From JBFIHF01 sp964411125 (GTDB lineage: Bacteria > Myxococcota_A > Bradymonadia > Bradymonadales > Bradymonadaceae): a stretch of DNA of 26,868 nt. Location of the stretch: the NCBI GenBank assembly GCA_964411125.1, contig CAYPJU010000085.1, positions 1 through 26,868 on the forward strand. Direction: 5' to 3'. The notes below the pieces were generated by a model. It saw only the letters and a program-made list of their open reading frames with translations, had not been told where the DNA came from and did no database searches. Shown here piece by piece: positions 1 to 7,459 of the stretch (the first letter of the stretch is position 1; each line of letters starts with the position of its first letter). The translations under genes and the position numbers were made by a program.

Positions 1-335
1 CTCCGGTTCCGAGACCGGCCGAGGCGGTGGACGCCGCGCGAAAGCGACCACCCCCCGACGGAACGGACGGAACCACCGACCGAGGCATCGGCCCGGCGGG
101 CCAGCCCCCGGAGCCGAGCAGCGACCGGTCGGCCCACAATCGAGCGCGGAGGAAAATCGCCCCCCGCGCGGAGAACCTGCCGCTCGGCCCGGAGGGCCCG
201 GGAGGGATGGGACGATTTCGTCCGCCCCCGCCGACGAGGACGGCACCGTTCTGCCCGAAGCGTGCCGGCCGAGACAGCATTGGCGAACGGGCCCAGCATC
301 GCTATCTTCGCCTCTCCTTCGGCCCCGAACCGCCC
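1..335. other. GC-rich stretch without a supported gene
   Basis: I see no RNA gene, repeat or convincing coding region here. A reading frame runs open from position 27 into the serine hydrolase, but its translation is rich in Pro, Arg and Gly, low in complexity and unlike a protein N-terminus. A good signal peptide begins only at 336. The stretch is therefore best read as the upstream region of the hydrolase, possibly with the tail of a gene lying outside the window. Confidence 0.5.
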
Positions 336-1730
336 ATGTCGATCCGTGCTCTGCTTCTCTTCCTCCTGTTGTTCTCGCCGTGCACCGCTGTGGCACAGAC
401 ATCTGCGGCGACTTCGCGCGTCGTCATCGACGAGTTCGAGACTGCGAAGTTCGTGACCGCTACCAAAGAGGCGCTGAACATCCCGACGTTGGCAGTCGGC
501 ATCGTGGGGCCCGACTCACGGTACTTTCTCGAGACCTACGGTCCCTCGGAACCAGGACAGCCGTATCTGATCGGTTCGCTATCGAAGTCGGTGACCGCGA
601 TGGCAGTCGGGCTCCTCGTCCACGAGGGAAAGCTCTCCTACGCGGACCCAGCGTCAAATTGGTTCGAGTCCGCGCCCGCGGAGGTCACGGTGGGCGATCT
701 CGTGCATCAGACGAGCGGACTCAGTCGGAGTGCGGGTGCCAACGGCTGGTCCGATCTGGACACCTCTCTGGACGAAGCCGTGGCGAACGCCACGTGGTCC
801 CGGCGCGGGACGTATCAGTACTCGAACCTGAACTATCAAATGCTCGGGGGGATCGTAGAAAAGAGCAGTGGCATGGCCTTCGGGACCTTCGTTCGCGAGC
901 GAATCTTCGCTCCCGCGGGGATGACTTCCGCTTCGGCAGGACCACGTCCCCCCGACCAGCACGTGGTGGGCAACCAGTATCTCTTCGTGATCCCCTCGCC
1001 GCGAGGCGAGCCCGAGTACCGCCCCATCGCCGTCCCGTCTGGCTTCGTCTGGATGAGCGCGGTCGACATGGAGCGCTGGCTGCGGCTTTTCCTGGGGCGA
1101 GGCCAGCTCGATGGAAAGCGGGTTGTGCCAGCCGCCGTCGTGGACGACCTGCTGAAGGCGAGCCCCGACTCGACGTACCGTGGCGGTTGGTCGTCCACGG
1201 ACCGCTTCGCGGGCACAGAGGTCTTGATCCACGACGGCGCGACGGCAGCGTTCACGTCTGCGATGGCGATAGTGCCCGACAGGAAGTTCGGAGTCTTCGT
1301 CCTGACGAACGTGAACAGTTTCGCTGCATTTGCGCCGATGGGACTATTGCGAGGTCTCGTCGCTCCGATCCTGGGGACTCAACGCGAGAGCGTGAGCAAT
1401 CTCGAGATCATCGCACGCGGCGTGGGCGGGCTCATCGTGGCCATCACCTTCTTTGCGTTCCTCTTCGAGTTGCTGCGTTGGATGCGCTCGAGGTTCCCCA
1501 TCAGACTGACCAAGAAAGAGATGGTCGGGGTCATCTTGACCGCGACGATCAACGGTGCGGTCTATCTCGTCGTCACGATGGAGCTCGGGACGACCCTGGG
1601 AACCCTCTGGGCAGTGCAGCCCGACATTGCTCTCGGGTTCGTCGTATTGCTCCTGTTCGGAACCCTCCGGCGACTCTTCACCGGTTTCGTACGGTCCCAG
1701 GGACAGTTGGCGCTCGCCAGGGAAGAGTGA
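336..1730 (+). CDS. Serine hydrolase, beta-lactamase/PBP4* family, with C-terminal membrane helices
   Basis: A 464-residue protein of the class C beta-lactamase / low-molecular-weight penicillin-binding protein fold. The start at 336 is chosen because it gives a clear signal peptide (MSIRALLLFLLLF, cleavage near AVAQ at 18-21). The family motifs are present: S81-L-S-K84 supplies the nucleophilic serine and lysine, LVHQTSGL lies at about 122-129, Y162-S-N164 is the second motif, and IHDG followed by Ala-Thr stands in the place of the usual KTG/HxG motif. The last 110 residues contain three hydrophobic segments (around LIVAITFFAFLF, VILTATINGAVYLV and IALGFVVLLLFG), so the periplasmic catalytic domain is probably tethered to the inner membrane. 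Likely activities are an esterase, a D-amino-acid peptidase or a beta-lactam hydrolase; the substrate cannot be read from the sequence. It converges on the vWA gene at 1770. Confidence 0.85.
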   Translation: MSIRALLLFLLLFSPCTAVAQTSAATSRVVIDEFETAKFVTATKEALNIPTLAVGIVGPDSRYFLETYGPSEPGQPYLIGSLSKSVTAMAVGLLVHEGKLSYADPASNWFESAPAEVTVGDLVHQTSGLSRSAGANGWSDLDTSLDEAVANATWSRRGTYQYSNLNYQMLGGIVEKSSGMAFGTFVRERIFAPAGMTSASAGPRPPDQHVVGNQYLFVIPSPRGEPEYRPIAVPSGFVWMSAVDMERWLRLFLGRGQLDGKRVVPAAVVDDLLKASPDSTYRGGWSSTDRFAGTEVLIHDGATAAFTSAMAIVPDRKFGVFVLTNVNSFAAFAPMGLLRGLVAPILGTQRESVSNLEIIARGVGGLIVAITFFAFLFELLRWMRSRFPIRLTKKEMVGVILTATINGAVYLVVTMELGTTLGTLWAVQPDIALGFVVLLLFGTLRRLFTGFVRSQGQLALAREE

Positions 1731-1769
1731 CGAACGCGACGTTTCGCAGATTTCCGACGAGGCGCTCAC

Positions 1770-3518
1770 TCACCGCCGACGGCGGCGAAATCCGACGAGG
1801 GCGAGGAGCGCGAAGAAGGGCGTGATGGCTCCGGCTGCTGCGGTCGCGCAGGATGCCTGCGGTTCCGTCGGAGTCGTCGATGCCGGCACCGGGCTGGACT
1901 CGGGGGCGAGCGACTCGCCGCAGGTGCAGGCTCCGGTCCAGCTATCGACGTGCTGTTGGAGGGAAGCACCGGAGGCGACCGGTTCGTCGGGACCTGCGCC
2001 GCAAACGCAGACGTTGGAGAAGTTACAGTGGGTAGCCTGCGCATCGCCCCCTGACATCTCCCAGGCGACCCAGTCTGCCTCTCCAGAGTCGAGGTTGTCG
2101 GTGAACCCGTCGCAGTTGTCGTCGACGCCGTTGCAAATCTCGGGGAGCGGGTCGTCACTACCCACGCACACGTCGAACCCGTCGATGCACTGGTAGGTAC
2201 CCTGCGAGCAACGCATCTTCTCGATTTGTTCGTTCGTGAATCCACCGAACCCTTCGGTGACGGTGCAGGATTGTCCGGTGAATTGACAGGCGCAGGCGAC
2301 CTGCGTGGACCCCTGTGTCATTTCCCCGACGGAGGCGCTGTTGCAGAGTTTTTCTGTGAAGGTCACCCGAGTACGGGCGAGGTCGGTGAAGTACCACCCT
2401 TCGTTCTCGTACTCCGCGGCTGTGGCCGAGTCGACGCCCCACGCGTTCTCGAGATAGGAGGCGAAGTCAGACATGGGAGCGTCGGGATCTGCCCACGGCA
2501 CCTCGAGTTCACCGCTCGCAAGGGCCGGGATGGTCACTTTGACCAGCAGGGCCTCGGGATCCGCCGGAGCTCCGGGGGCCGTCGGATAGGTCGCTGGTAC
2601 CACCACGTCGACGGTGCAGCGTTCGCGGGCCAGAACACCTTCCAGTGCATCCTTCAGCCCCGACCCGCTGGCTTCGATACTCCCCGTACAATCCCACCCG
2701 GACTGCAGAAAGTTGTTCCCACTGTCGTAGACTGCGCTGGGGGCGAGGTCGCAGGGGTCGACCCGGTCGTCGGTGTCGCACGGAGCAGAGGTACCTGCGC
2801 AGCAGTACCCGGAGCCGCCGGCTGCGGCGAGAACGGAGTTGTCCGCTTCGGCCGAATCGGATCCGTAGCCCACGATGAAGGTGGTGACGGGCGCGGTGGC
2901 TCGGTCGCGGGCGGCACAGAGCGATTGCACGGCCTTCGCCTGTTGTCCGGAGCCCGTCGTCTCGCCGTCGGTGATGATGATGGCGACGTTAGGCCGAGTG
3001 TCGTCAGTCATCGAACTTTCGATGCGGGCGGCCGCGTCCCCCGTCGTGGTGCCGCTGCCGCCGGGCGCATCGATTCCCGAAACGCTGGAAATGATCTCGC
3101 CTTTCTTGTCCTCGCCGGGTGAGACCGCGACGAACGAGTCCAGGGTGTCCGGAGAATCGTCGATCGAACTGCCCGCGAAGTATCCGATTCCGAGTCGGAA
3201 GTCGTCACAGCTCGGAGCGGAGGGCGCGGGGCACTCTCCGGGGACGTGGTTCGAGGTGGCGACGTCCTGGATCGACAGGCGCGCGACCTTGATTCGACTG
3301 TCCTCCCCGCCGCCATCGATGTCTTCCCCTGACCCGTTCTGCATCGAGGCACTTCGGTCGAGGAGGATGAGCGCGTTCGGCTGGGTCAGAGCGAACTCGT
3401 TGACCGAAGGGGGGGCGCACGCATCGTCGAACGTGTATTGCGCCGCGGCGATCTGAGGGAGGCAGACGCCGACTGCAGCGAACGCGAGGAGACGAACGGA
3501 TCGCGGAATGACACGCAT
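1770..3518 (-). CDS. Secreted vWA-domain protein with MopE-like motif and MYXO-CTERM-like tail
   Basis: A 582-residue exported protein. The start at 3518 gives a signal peptide (MRVIPRSVRLLAFAAV, cleavage near AAAQ at 24-27); an ATG at 3554 in the same frame would add 12 residues. A von Willebrand factor A domain follows, with the metal-ion-dependent adhesion site D54-R-S56-A-S58 in the sequence LLDRSAS and a later IIITDGE strand. Near residue 460 comes EICNGVDDNCDG, the signature of the MopE-type putative metal-binding motif. The protein ends in a Cys (SCATAAAG), a hydrophobic helix (AITPFFALLALVGF) and five Arg, the layout of the MYXO-CTERM sorting signal that anchors proteins to the myxobacterial surface. 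It is rich in cysteine, as expected of a disulfide-bonded extracellular protein. It lies 65 bases downstream of the NNGT lipoprotein on the same strand and may share its transcript. The role is probably surface binding or adhesion; the ligand is unknown. Confidence 0.85.
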   Translation of the reverse strand: MRVIPRSVRLLAFAAVGVCLPQIAAAQYTFDDACAPPSVNEFALTQPNALILLDRSASMQNGSGEDIDGGGEDSRIKVARLSIQDVATSNHVPGECPAPSAPSCDDFRLGIGYFAGSSIDDSPDTLDSFVAVSPGEDKKGEIISSVSGIDAPGGSGTTTGDAAARIESSMTDDTRPNVAIIITDGETTGSGQQAKAVQSLCAARDRATAPVTTFIVGYGSDSAEADNSVLAAAGGSGYCCAGTSAPCDTDDRVDPCDLAPSAVYDSGNNFLQSGWDCTGSIEASGSGLKDALEGVLARERCTVDVVVPATYPTAPGAPADPEALLVKVTIPALASGELEVPWADPDAPMSDFASYLENAWGVDSATAAEYENEGWYFTDLARTRVTFTEKLCNSASVGEMTQGSTQVACACQFTGQSCTVTEGFGGFTNEQIEKMRCSQGTYQCIDGFDVCVGSDDPLPEICNGVDDNCDGFTDNLDSGEADWVAWEMSGGDAQATHCNFSNVCVCGAGPDEPVASGASLQQHVDSWTGACTCGESLAPESSPVPASTTPTEPQASCATAAAGAITPFFALLALVGFRRRRR

Positions 3519-3583
3519 GATGGCTACCCTGGGGGCGGGGCTGTGAGTCTTCATCGTAGAGAGGGGCGAGAAACGAGTCCAAC

Positions 3584-4753
3584 TCATTGGATATCCACCG
3601 TGAAATTGAACGGCTTGTCCTGAACGTCGAGCCGGTCGACGACCACGAAGTAGTCGCCGTCGGCGGTCACATCGAAGGTCAAGCGATCGCCGAGGTCGAC
3701 AGCGGCGAGGCACTCGGCTGAATCCCCGCACGTCTGCTGCACGAAGATGGCCTGGTCGACGTCGTCGGTCGACCCGTCGACCGTTACCGTCTGGCCGGCG
3801 GTGAGCCCCGGAAGGGAGAGCACGACCTCGCTGCCGATCGAGGCGATGCCGTCACCATTGGTGGAGCAGGTTGGTTGGTCGTCGAAGTCGACACTGTTGG
3901 TATACGCCTGAGCGTCTCCGGAGAAAGTCATCGAACCGGAAACCACGATCGGTGCCTCGCAGGTGTCTCCCAGGCACCCGTCCCCCGAACACGCGTCTGC
4001 GCAGCTCGAGACGACCTCCCCATTGGCGCGGCAGCGGGTTACCTCCCCCGCGTCACAGGTCGCTCCGCCGACGGGAGTGCAGGCCGGACCCGCGGAAAAC
4101 TCGAGGGCGAGGTCGAAGTCTCCGCGGTCGATGCCACTCCCCGGCTCCACGACGACGAAATAGGTCCGCCCCGCCTCGACGAGAAACTGGACGTCGGCAC
4201 TGTCGGAGCACAGTAGACCGACGTCTTCTCCGTCACACTCGTCGCCTCGGACTTCGATGACGAAGTCGATGGCTGCGGTGGTGGTCAGCGTCGCGGTCGC
4301 GGTCGCGGTTTCGGAGACCTGAAACTGGAACGCGTAGTCGGGACCGGACCGTTCGGCCGTCCCGCCGCAGGCGGTGAGGAGCGAGTCGGCGTACTCCGCG
4401 GTACTTCCGGAGAACGAGTGCGACGTGGCGACATCGAGCGTCCCGACATCTTGCGGCTCTTCGCACGCGACCTTGAGAGCGCCGTCGACGCAGACGTCAC
4501 GCACGCAGCGCTGGTCGGGGTCGCACCCGGCCTCACCGCATTGCCCGCCCCCGGTGCCGTTGTTGCTCCCGGCGGTACCGTTGTTGGTCCCCGCGGTGGT
4601 GCCGTTGTTCGAGCCCCCGGTTCCGTTGTTCGAACCGTTATTGTCCACCCCGTTGTTGCCGGGGATCACGTTGTTCGGGTTGCGCTCCTCTTCGGGGCCG
4701 CAAGCAGCGAGGGCGAGGGCGGCAGCGACGGCCACGAGATGGAAGCGGTTCAT
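3584..4753 (-). CDS. Lipoprotein with NNGT repeat linker and two PPC-like domains
   Basis: A 389-residue predicted lipoprotein. The signal peptide ends in the lipobox LAAC with the lipidated Cys at 18. Residues about 27-72 form a low-complexity linker of Asn-Asn-Gly-Thr units, then a short Cys-rich segment (CGEAGCDPDQRC). Two similar beta-rich regions follow, each starting at a Cys-Glu pair and ending in a strand of the type TYFVVVEPG or DYFVVVDRL. That pattern is typical of bacterial pre-peptidase C-terminal (PPC) domains. The linker closely resembles the one in the EGF lipoprotein at 7460. I infer a surface lipoprotein whose domains stand away from the membrane on a flexible, possibly glycosylatable stalk. 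No catalytic motif was seen. The ATG at 4753 is preceded by GGGGC with no strong ribosome binding site. Confidence 0.8.
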   Translation of the reverse strand: MNRFHLVAVAAALALAACGPEEERNPNNVIPGNNGVDNNGSNNGTGGSNNGTTAGTNNGTAGSNNGTGGGQCGEAGCDPDQRCVRDVCVDGALKVACEEPQDVGTLDVATSHSFSGSTAEYADSLLTACGGTAERSGPDYAFQFQVSETATATATLTTTAAIDFVIEVRGDECDGEDVGLLCSDSADVQFLVEAGRTYFVVVEPGSGIDRGDFDLALEFSAGPACTPVGGATCDAGEVTRCRANGEVVSSCADACSGDGCLGDTCEAPIVVSGSMTFSGDAQAYTNSVDFDDQPTCSTNGDGIASIGSEVVLSLPGLTAGQTVTVDGSTDDVDQAIFVQQTCGDSAECLAAVDLGDRLTFDVTADGDYFVVVDRLDVQDKPFNFTVDIQ

Positions 4754-4773
4754 GGGGCACCAAATCTATAAAG

Positions 4774-4788
4774 GGTTGCGATGCAACC
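4774..4788. promoter_or_regulatory. Perfect inverted repeat upstream of the NNGT lipoprotein gene
   Basis: GGTTGC-GAT-GCAACC is a perfect 6-base inverted repeat with a 3-base spacer. It lies 21 bases before the lipoprotein start and directly next to a TATAGA box on the minus strand (4770-4765). Its position fits an operator overlapping a promoter. No good -35 box was found, and the TATAGA box would leave a leader of only about five bases, so the promoter itself is doubtful. Confidence 0.25.
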
Positions 4789-4903
4789 ATTACATCCAAA
4801 GCGAAGATCGGGGTCAAGGTCCTCGTCGATTCCTTCGCGGTGCAGGCCCGGGTGGGCCGATGCGGGATTTCGGGAGGAACGGCGGCACGAATTGGCTCGG
4901 GCG

Positions 4904-4932
4904 TTGACGCGGGGGAATGCGGGTGATAGAAA
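4904..4932 (+). promoter_or_regulatory. Candidate promoter of tRNA-Pro
   Basis: TTGACG at 4904-4909 and TAGAAA at 4927-4932 are separated by 17 bases, a sigma70-type arrangement. Transcription would begin about 30 bases before the mature tRNA end. A small hairpin (CCTCG, six-base loop, CGAGG at 4948-4963) lies in the presumed leader and could be part of the processing region. Confidence 0.4.
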
Positions 4933-4970
4933 CCGCGTTCCTTCATCCCTCGTGAAAACGAGGACCGTAT

Positions 4971-5044
4971 CGGGGCGTGGCGCAGCCTGGTAGCGCACTT
5001 GCATGGGGTGCAAGGGGTCGCAGGTTCAAATCCTGTCGCCCCGA
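4971..5044 (+). tRNA. tRNA-Pro (anticodon GGG)
   Basis: The full cloverleaf can be traced. The acceptor stem CGGGGCG pairs with CGCCCCG (5037-5043), followed by discriminator A. The D stem is GCGC/GCGC around the AGCCTGGTA loop. The anticodon stem CTTGC/GCAAG encloses ATGGGGT, giving anticodon GGG at 5005-5007, which reads CCC and CCU, with G at position 37. The T arm contains GTTCAAATC. The C1-G72 pair is characteristic of bacterial tRNA-Pro. The CCA end is not encoded. Confidence 0.95.
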
Positions 5045-5054
5045 CTCGAAGGAG

Positions 5055-5089
5055 ACCCGCTGAACTGTCAAAGGTTCAGCGGGTTTTTT
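5055..5089 (+). terminator. Intrinsic terminator after tRNA-Pro
   Basis: A perfect 10-base stem (CCCGCTGAAC at 5056-5065 with GTTCAGCGGG at 5074-5083) and an 8-base loop are followed by six T. It lies 11 bases after the tRNA and ends 28 bases before the next start codon, so it separates the tRNA transcript from the oxidoreductase gene. Confidence 0.92.
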
Positions 5090-5117
5090 GTGTGACCGCC
5101 GAACCGCGGAGCCAACG

Positions 5118-6389
5118 ATGACCGACCGAACGACGCTGTCGAGCCCGCTGACCCTCCCCTGCGGCGCCATCCTGCAAAACCGCATCGCCAAGGCTGCGAT
5201 GACCGAGGGGCTCGCCGACGAGTTCGACGATCCCACACCTCGGCTCGAGCGCCTCTACCGCCGCTGGTCGCTGGGAGGTGCGGCCCTGCACGTCACGGGG
5301 AACGTGATGCTGGATCGCCGCCATCTCGAGCGCGCGGGAAACGTGGTGCTCGACGAAGAGACGGACCTCGACGCCCTGGCGAAGTGGGCGCGCGCCGGGA
5401 CGGAAGGGGGTAATCATCTCTGGATGCAGGTGAACCATCCGGGGCGCCAGGCGCAGAAGACGACGTCGCGCAATCCGGTGGCTCCCTCTGAGGTCGGGTT
5501 GAAGCTCGCTGGCTTCTTCGCCAAGCCGCGCGCGCTCCAACCGACGGAGATTCGAGCGCTCATCAAGCGGTACGAATTCGTCGCGGAGCGGGCGAAAGAG
5601 GCCGGCTTCACCGGCGTGCAGGTGCATTCGGCCCACGGCTACCTGTCCAACCAATTTCTTTCGCCGCGGACCAACCGTCGCACCGACGAATGGGGTGGAT
5701 CGCTCGAGAATCGCGCGCGCTATCTCCTCGAGGCGGTTCGCGCGGTGCGGGGCGCCGTCGGAGACGCGTTTCCGGTGTCGGTGAAACTGAACAGCGCCGA
5801 CTTTCAAAAAGGGGGCTTCACGAATGATGACGCCGCCCAGGTCGCGCGCTGGCTGCAGGACGAGGGGGTCGACCTGCTCGAGATCAGCGGAGGCACCTAC
5901 GAGTCGAGCGCGTTCATCGCGGAGGCCGCCGAGAGCACGCGAAAGCGGGAAGCTTACTTTCTCGAGTACGCCGGCGTGATCCGCGAGCACGCGCCAGACG
6001 TCCCTATCATGGTGACGGGAGGATTTCGCACGGCGTCCGTCATGGAGGACGTCGTCGCCAACGGTGGTTGCGACGTGATCGGTCTCGCGCGTCCGTTCTG
6101 CGTGGAGCCGGAGTTTCCGCGCTCTCTGTTGGCCGGGACGCTCGAGAAGCTGCCGACCCACGAGCGAGACCTCTTCCTGGGGGATGGTGCGCTCGGACCG
6201 AAGAGTTCGAGCGCGACCGTGCGGGTGCTGAATACGCTGGCGAACACGAGCTGGTACTATCACCAGATCGTTCAGTTGGCGGACGGGCAACCGCTCGACC
6301 TCGATTTGAGCGCAAAAGGGGCGCTCGCCCGGCACATGAAGCGGGACACGACGAAGGCGCTGAAACGAAAGCGCCACGGTCGCCGCTGA
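5118..6389 (+). CDS. NADH:flavin oxidoreductase, Old Yellow Enzyme family
   Basis: A 423-residue FMN-dependent oxidoreductase with a TIM-barrel fold, expected to reduce activated double bonds (enones, nitro compounds) with NAD(P)H in the cytoplasm. Family signatures are seen in order: the N-terminal strand NRIAKAAMTEG, MQVNHPGRQ in the first third, and VHSAHGYLSNQFLSP followed by NRRTDEWGGSLENRARYL, which hold substrate- and FMN-binding residues. Then come FPVSVKLNSADF, EISGGTYES, IMVTGGFRT and the phosphate-binding DVIGLARPF. The ATG at 5118 is preceded by GGAG at a suitable distance. The frame stays open back to a TTG at 5088, but that lies inside the tRNA terminator and is unlikely to be used. 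The C-terminus is basic (KRKRHGRR). The protein is longer than NemA-type enzymes but lacks the C-terminal flavodoxin-like domains of 2,4-dienoyl-CoA reductase. The physiological substrate is not evident. Confidence 0.92.
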   Translation: MTDRTTLSSPLTLPCGAILQNRIAKAAMTEGLADEFDDPTPRLERLYRRWSLGGAALHVTGNVMLDRRHLERAGNVVLDEETDLDALAKWARAGTEGGNHLWMQVNHPGRQAQKTTSRNPVAPSEVGLKLAGFFAKPRALQPTEIRALIKRYEFVAERAKEAGFTGVQVHSAHGYLSNQFLSPRTNRRTDEWGGSLENRARYLLEAVRAVRGAVGDAFPVSVKLNSADFQKGGFTNDDAAQVARWLQDEGVDLLEISGGTYESSAFIAEAAESTRKREAYFLEYAGVIREHAPDVPIMVTGGFRTASVMEDVVANGGCDVIGLARPFCVEPEFPRSLLAGTLEKLPTHERDLFLGDGALGPKSSSATVRVLNTLANTSWYYHQIVQLADGQPLDLDLSAKGALARHMKRDTTKALKRKRHGRR

Positions 6390-6398
6390 CGCTCGCGC

Positions 6399-7223
6399 TC
6401 AGAATCGAAAAGCGGCTGAGACGCCGGCCGGGCCCACACCGATGTTGACCGCCGTGGACGTCGAAGGTCGGCTGAGTCCCACGGTGAGGAACGTCACGAT
6501 TCCGGCTCCGAGGAGACCCACGCCGACGGACGCTACCGCGTAGACCGTGCGTCGCGACGCGGCGAGGGTGTCCTGGTAGCGGTCGTACGCTTCGTCTTCG
6601 AAGAGAGCCTCGGCGTCGCACGCTTCGCCGCTCACCTTCCCATACTCGACCGTGCAGCCGTATCGAGCTTCGAAGTAAGGTTGGCCTTGCTCGGCGAGTC
6701 GCCGAATCGCTTTCGCCTGAAGCGGCACCGAGACGAGCGCGACCGCACCGATCGAGACGAACGAGGTCGCGAGCATCTTCCATCCCGTCCGCCCCTCTCC
6801 CAGCCCCCGTTCTGCTGTGTCCGCCGTCGCCTCGACCTCGGGCCGGGCGGCGATCGCCGGAGTCGGCTGGGCGCATCGGTCGACCACTCCGGAGAGTGCG
6901 TCGACCGCGATCGAGCGCAGCTTCTCGGAGCCGCGCGTATCGCGGGCGACCTCTTCGTAGTTCTGCTTCGCGTCCCGGCAGCGACCGAGTTTTTCGAAGG
7001 CGTACCCACGGTAGTAAACGATCCGCGGATCCTGGCGAAGCCGCGCCGCTTCGTCGAGCAGCCGCAGACCATCCTCGTAGTCCTCTCGTCCGAGGGCGGC
7101 CACGGCATCGTCGAGGAGCTGGTCGAAGGGGGCTGCTGCGGCCTCCGCAGGCGCGACGGCGAGCGCGAGCACCAGGAGGGCGACGGCGACTGGAAAAGGG
7201 TGGCTCACAACGGAGTTCTGCAC
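6399..7223 (-). CDS. TPR-containing envelope protein with a C-terminal membrane segment
   Basis: A 274-residue protein of no recognised family. A GTG at 7223 is proposed as start because the next residues form a signal peptide or anchor (VALLVLALAVAPAEAAA); a second GTG at 7208 is almost as good. Residues after the signal contain tetratricopeptide-like helices (LLDDAVAALGREDYEDGLRLLDEAARLRQDPRIVYY is one such unit, described here only as its A/B helix pattern; the following unit has YAFEKLGRC). Two hydrophobic segments follow, one around SFVSIGAVALVSVP and one around VYAVASVGVGLLGAGIV. The end (GVGPAGVSAAFRF) ends in Phe, as outer-membrane strands often do. Similar TPR proteins are common in Myxococcota and often assist envelope assembly, but no specific role can be assigned. 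It converges on the oxidoreductase gene with a 9-base gap. Confidence 0.7.
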   Translation of the reverse strand: MQNSVVSHPFPVAVALLVLALAVAPAEAAAAPFDQLLDDAVAALGREDYEDGLRLLDEAARLRQDPRIVYYRGYAFEKLGRCRDAKQNYEEVARDTRGSEKLRSIAVDALSGVVDRCAQPTPAIAARPEVEATADTAERGLGEGRTGWKMLATSFVSIGAVALVSVPLQAKAIRRLAEQGQPYFEARYGCTVEYGKVSGEACDAEALFEDEAYDRYQDTLAASRRTVYAVASVGVGLLGAGIVTFLTVGLSRPSTSTAVNIGVGPAGVSAAFRF

Positions 7224-7397
7224 GCTGACTCGCTCGCGGGACGACGTCAGGAGACCACGATCCGACCGGCAGATCAAACAGGGGGCGTACGCGACGAACG
7301 GCGGCGGCGGGCGGGTCGATAGCCGCGACGAGCGGGAGCCCCGTCCGCGGCAACCAAGGCTTCGACGCCAGGATCTGCGAGGGGTTGCGCGCCGACC

Positions 7398-7426
7398 TTG
7401 ACGTCGTCTGCACCAACGGATATCGA
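7398..7426 (+). promoter_or_regulatory. Candidate promoter of the EGF lipoprotein gene
   Basis: TTGACG at 7398-7403 and TATCGA at 7421-7426 are 17 bases apart. The predicted transcript would start about 25 bases before the ATG at 7460 and would include the GGGGA ribosome binding site at 7448-7452. The -10 box is weak. Confidence 0.35.
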
Positions 7427-7459
7427 ATGGCCACGACACCACGTTTTGGGGAATACACC

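Noticed and set aside
27..335. N-terminal extension of the serine hydrolase frame
   Set aside because: The translation is Pro/Arg/Gly-rich low complexity, and a clean signal peptide starts at 336. The open frame is explained by high GC content.
5076..6377. Long open frame antisense to the oxidoreductase gene
   Set aside because: It mirrors the plus-strand gene, its product is rich in Arg, His and Pro, and no motif was seen. It is a high-GC antisense shadow.
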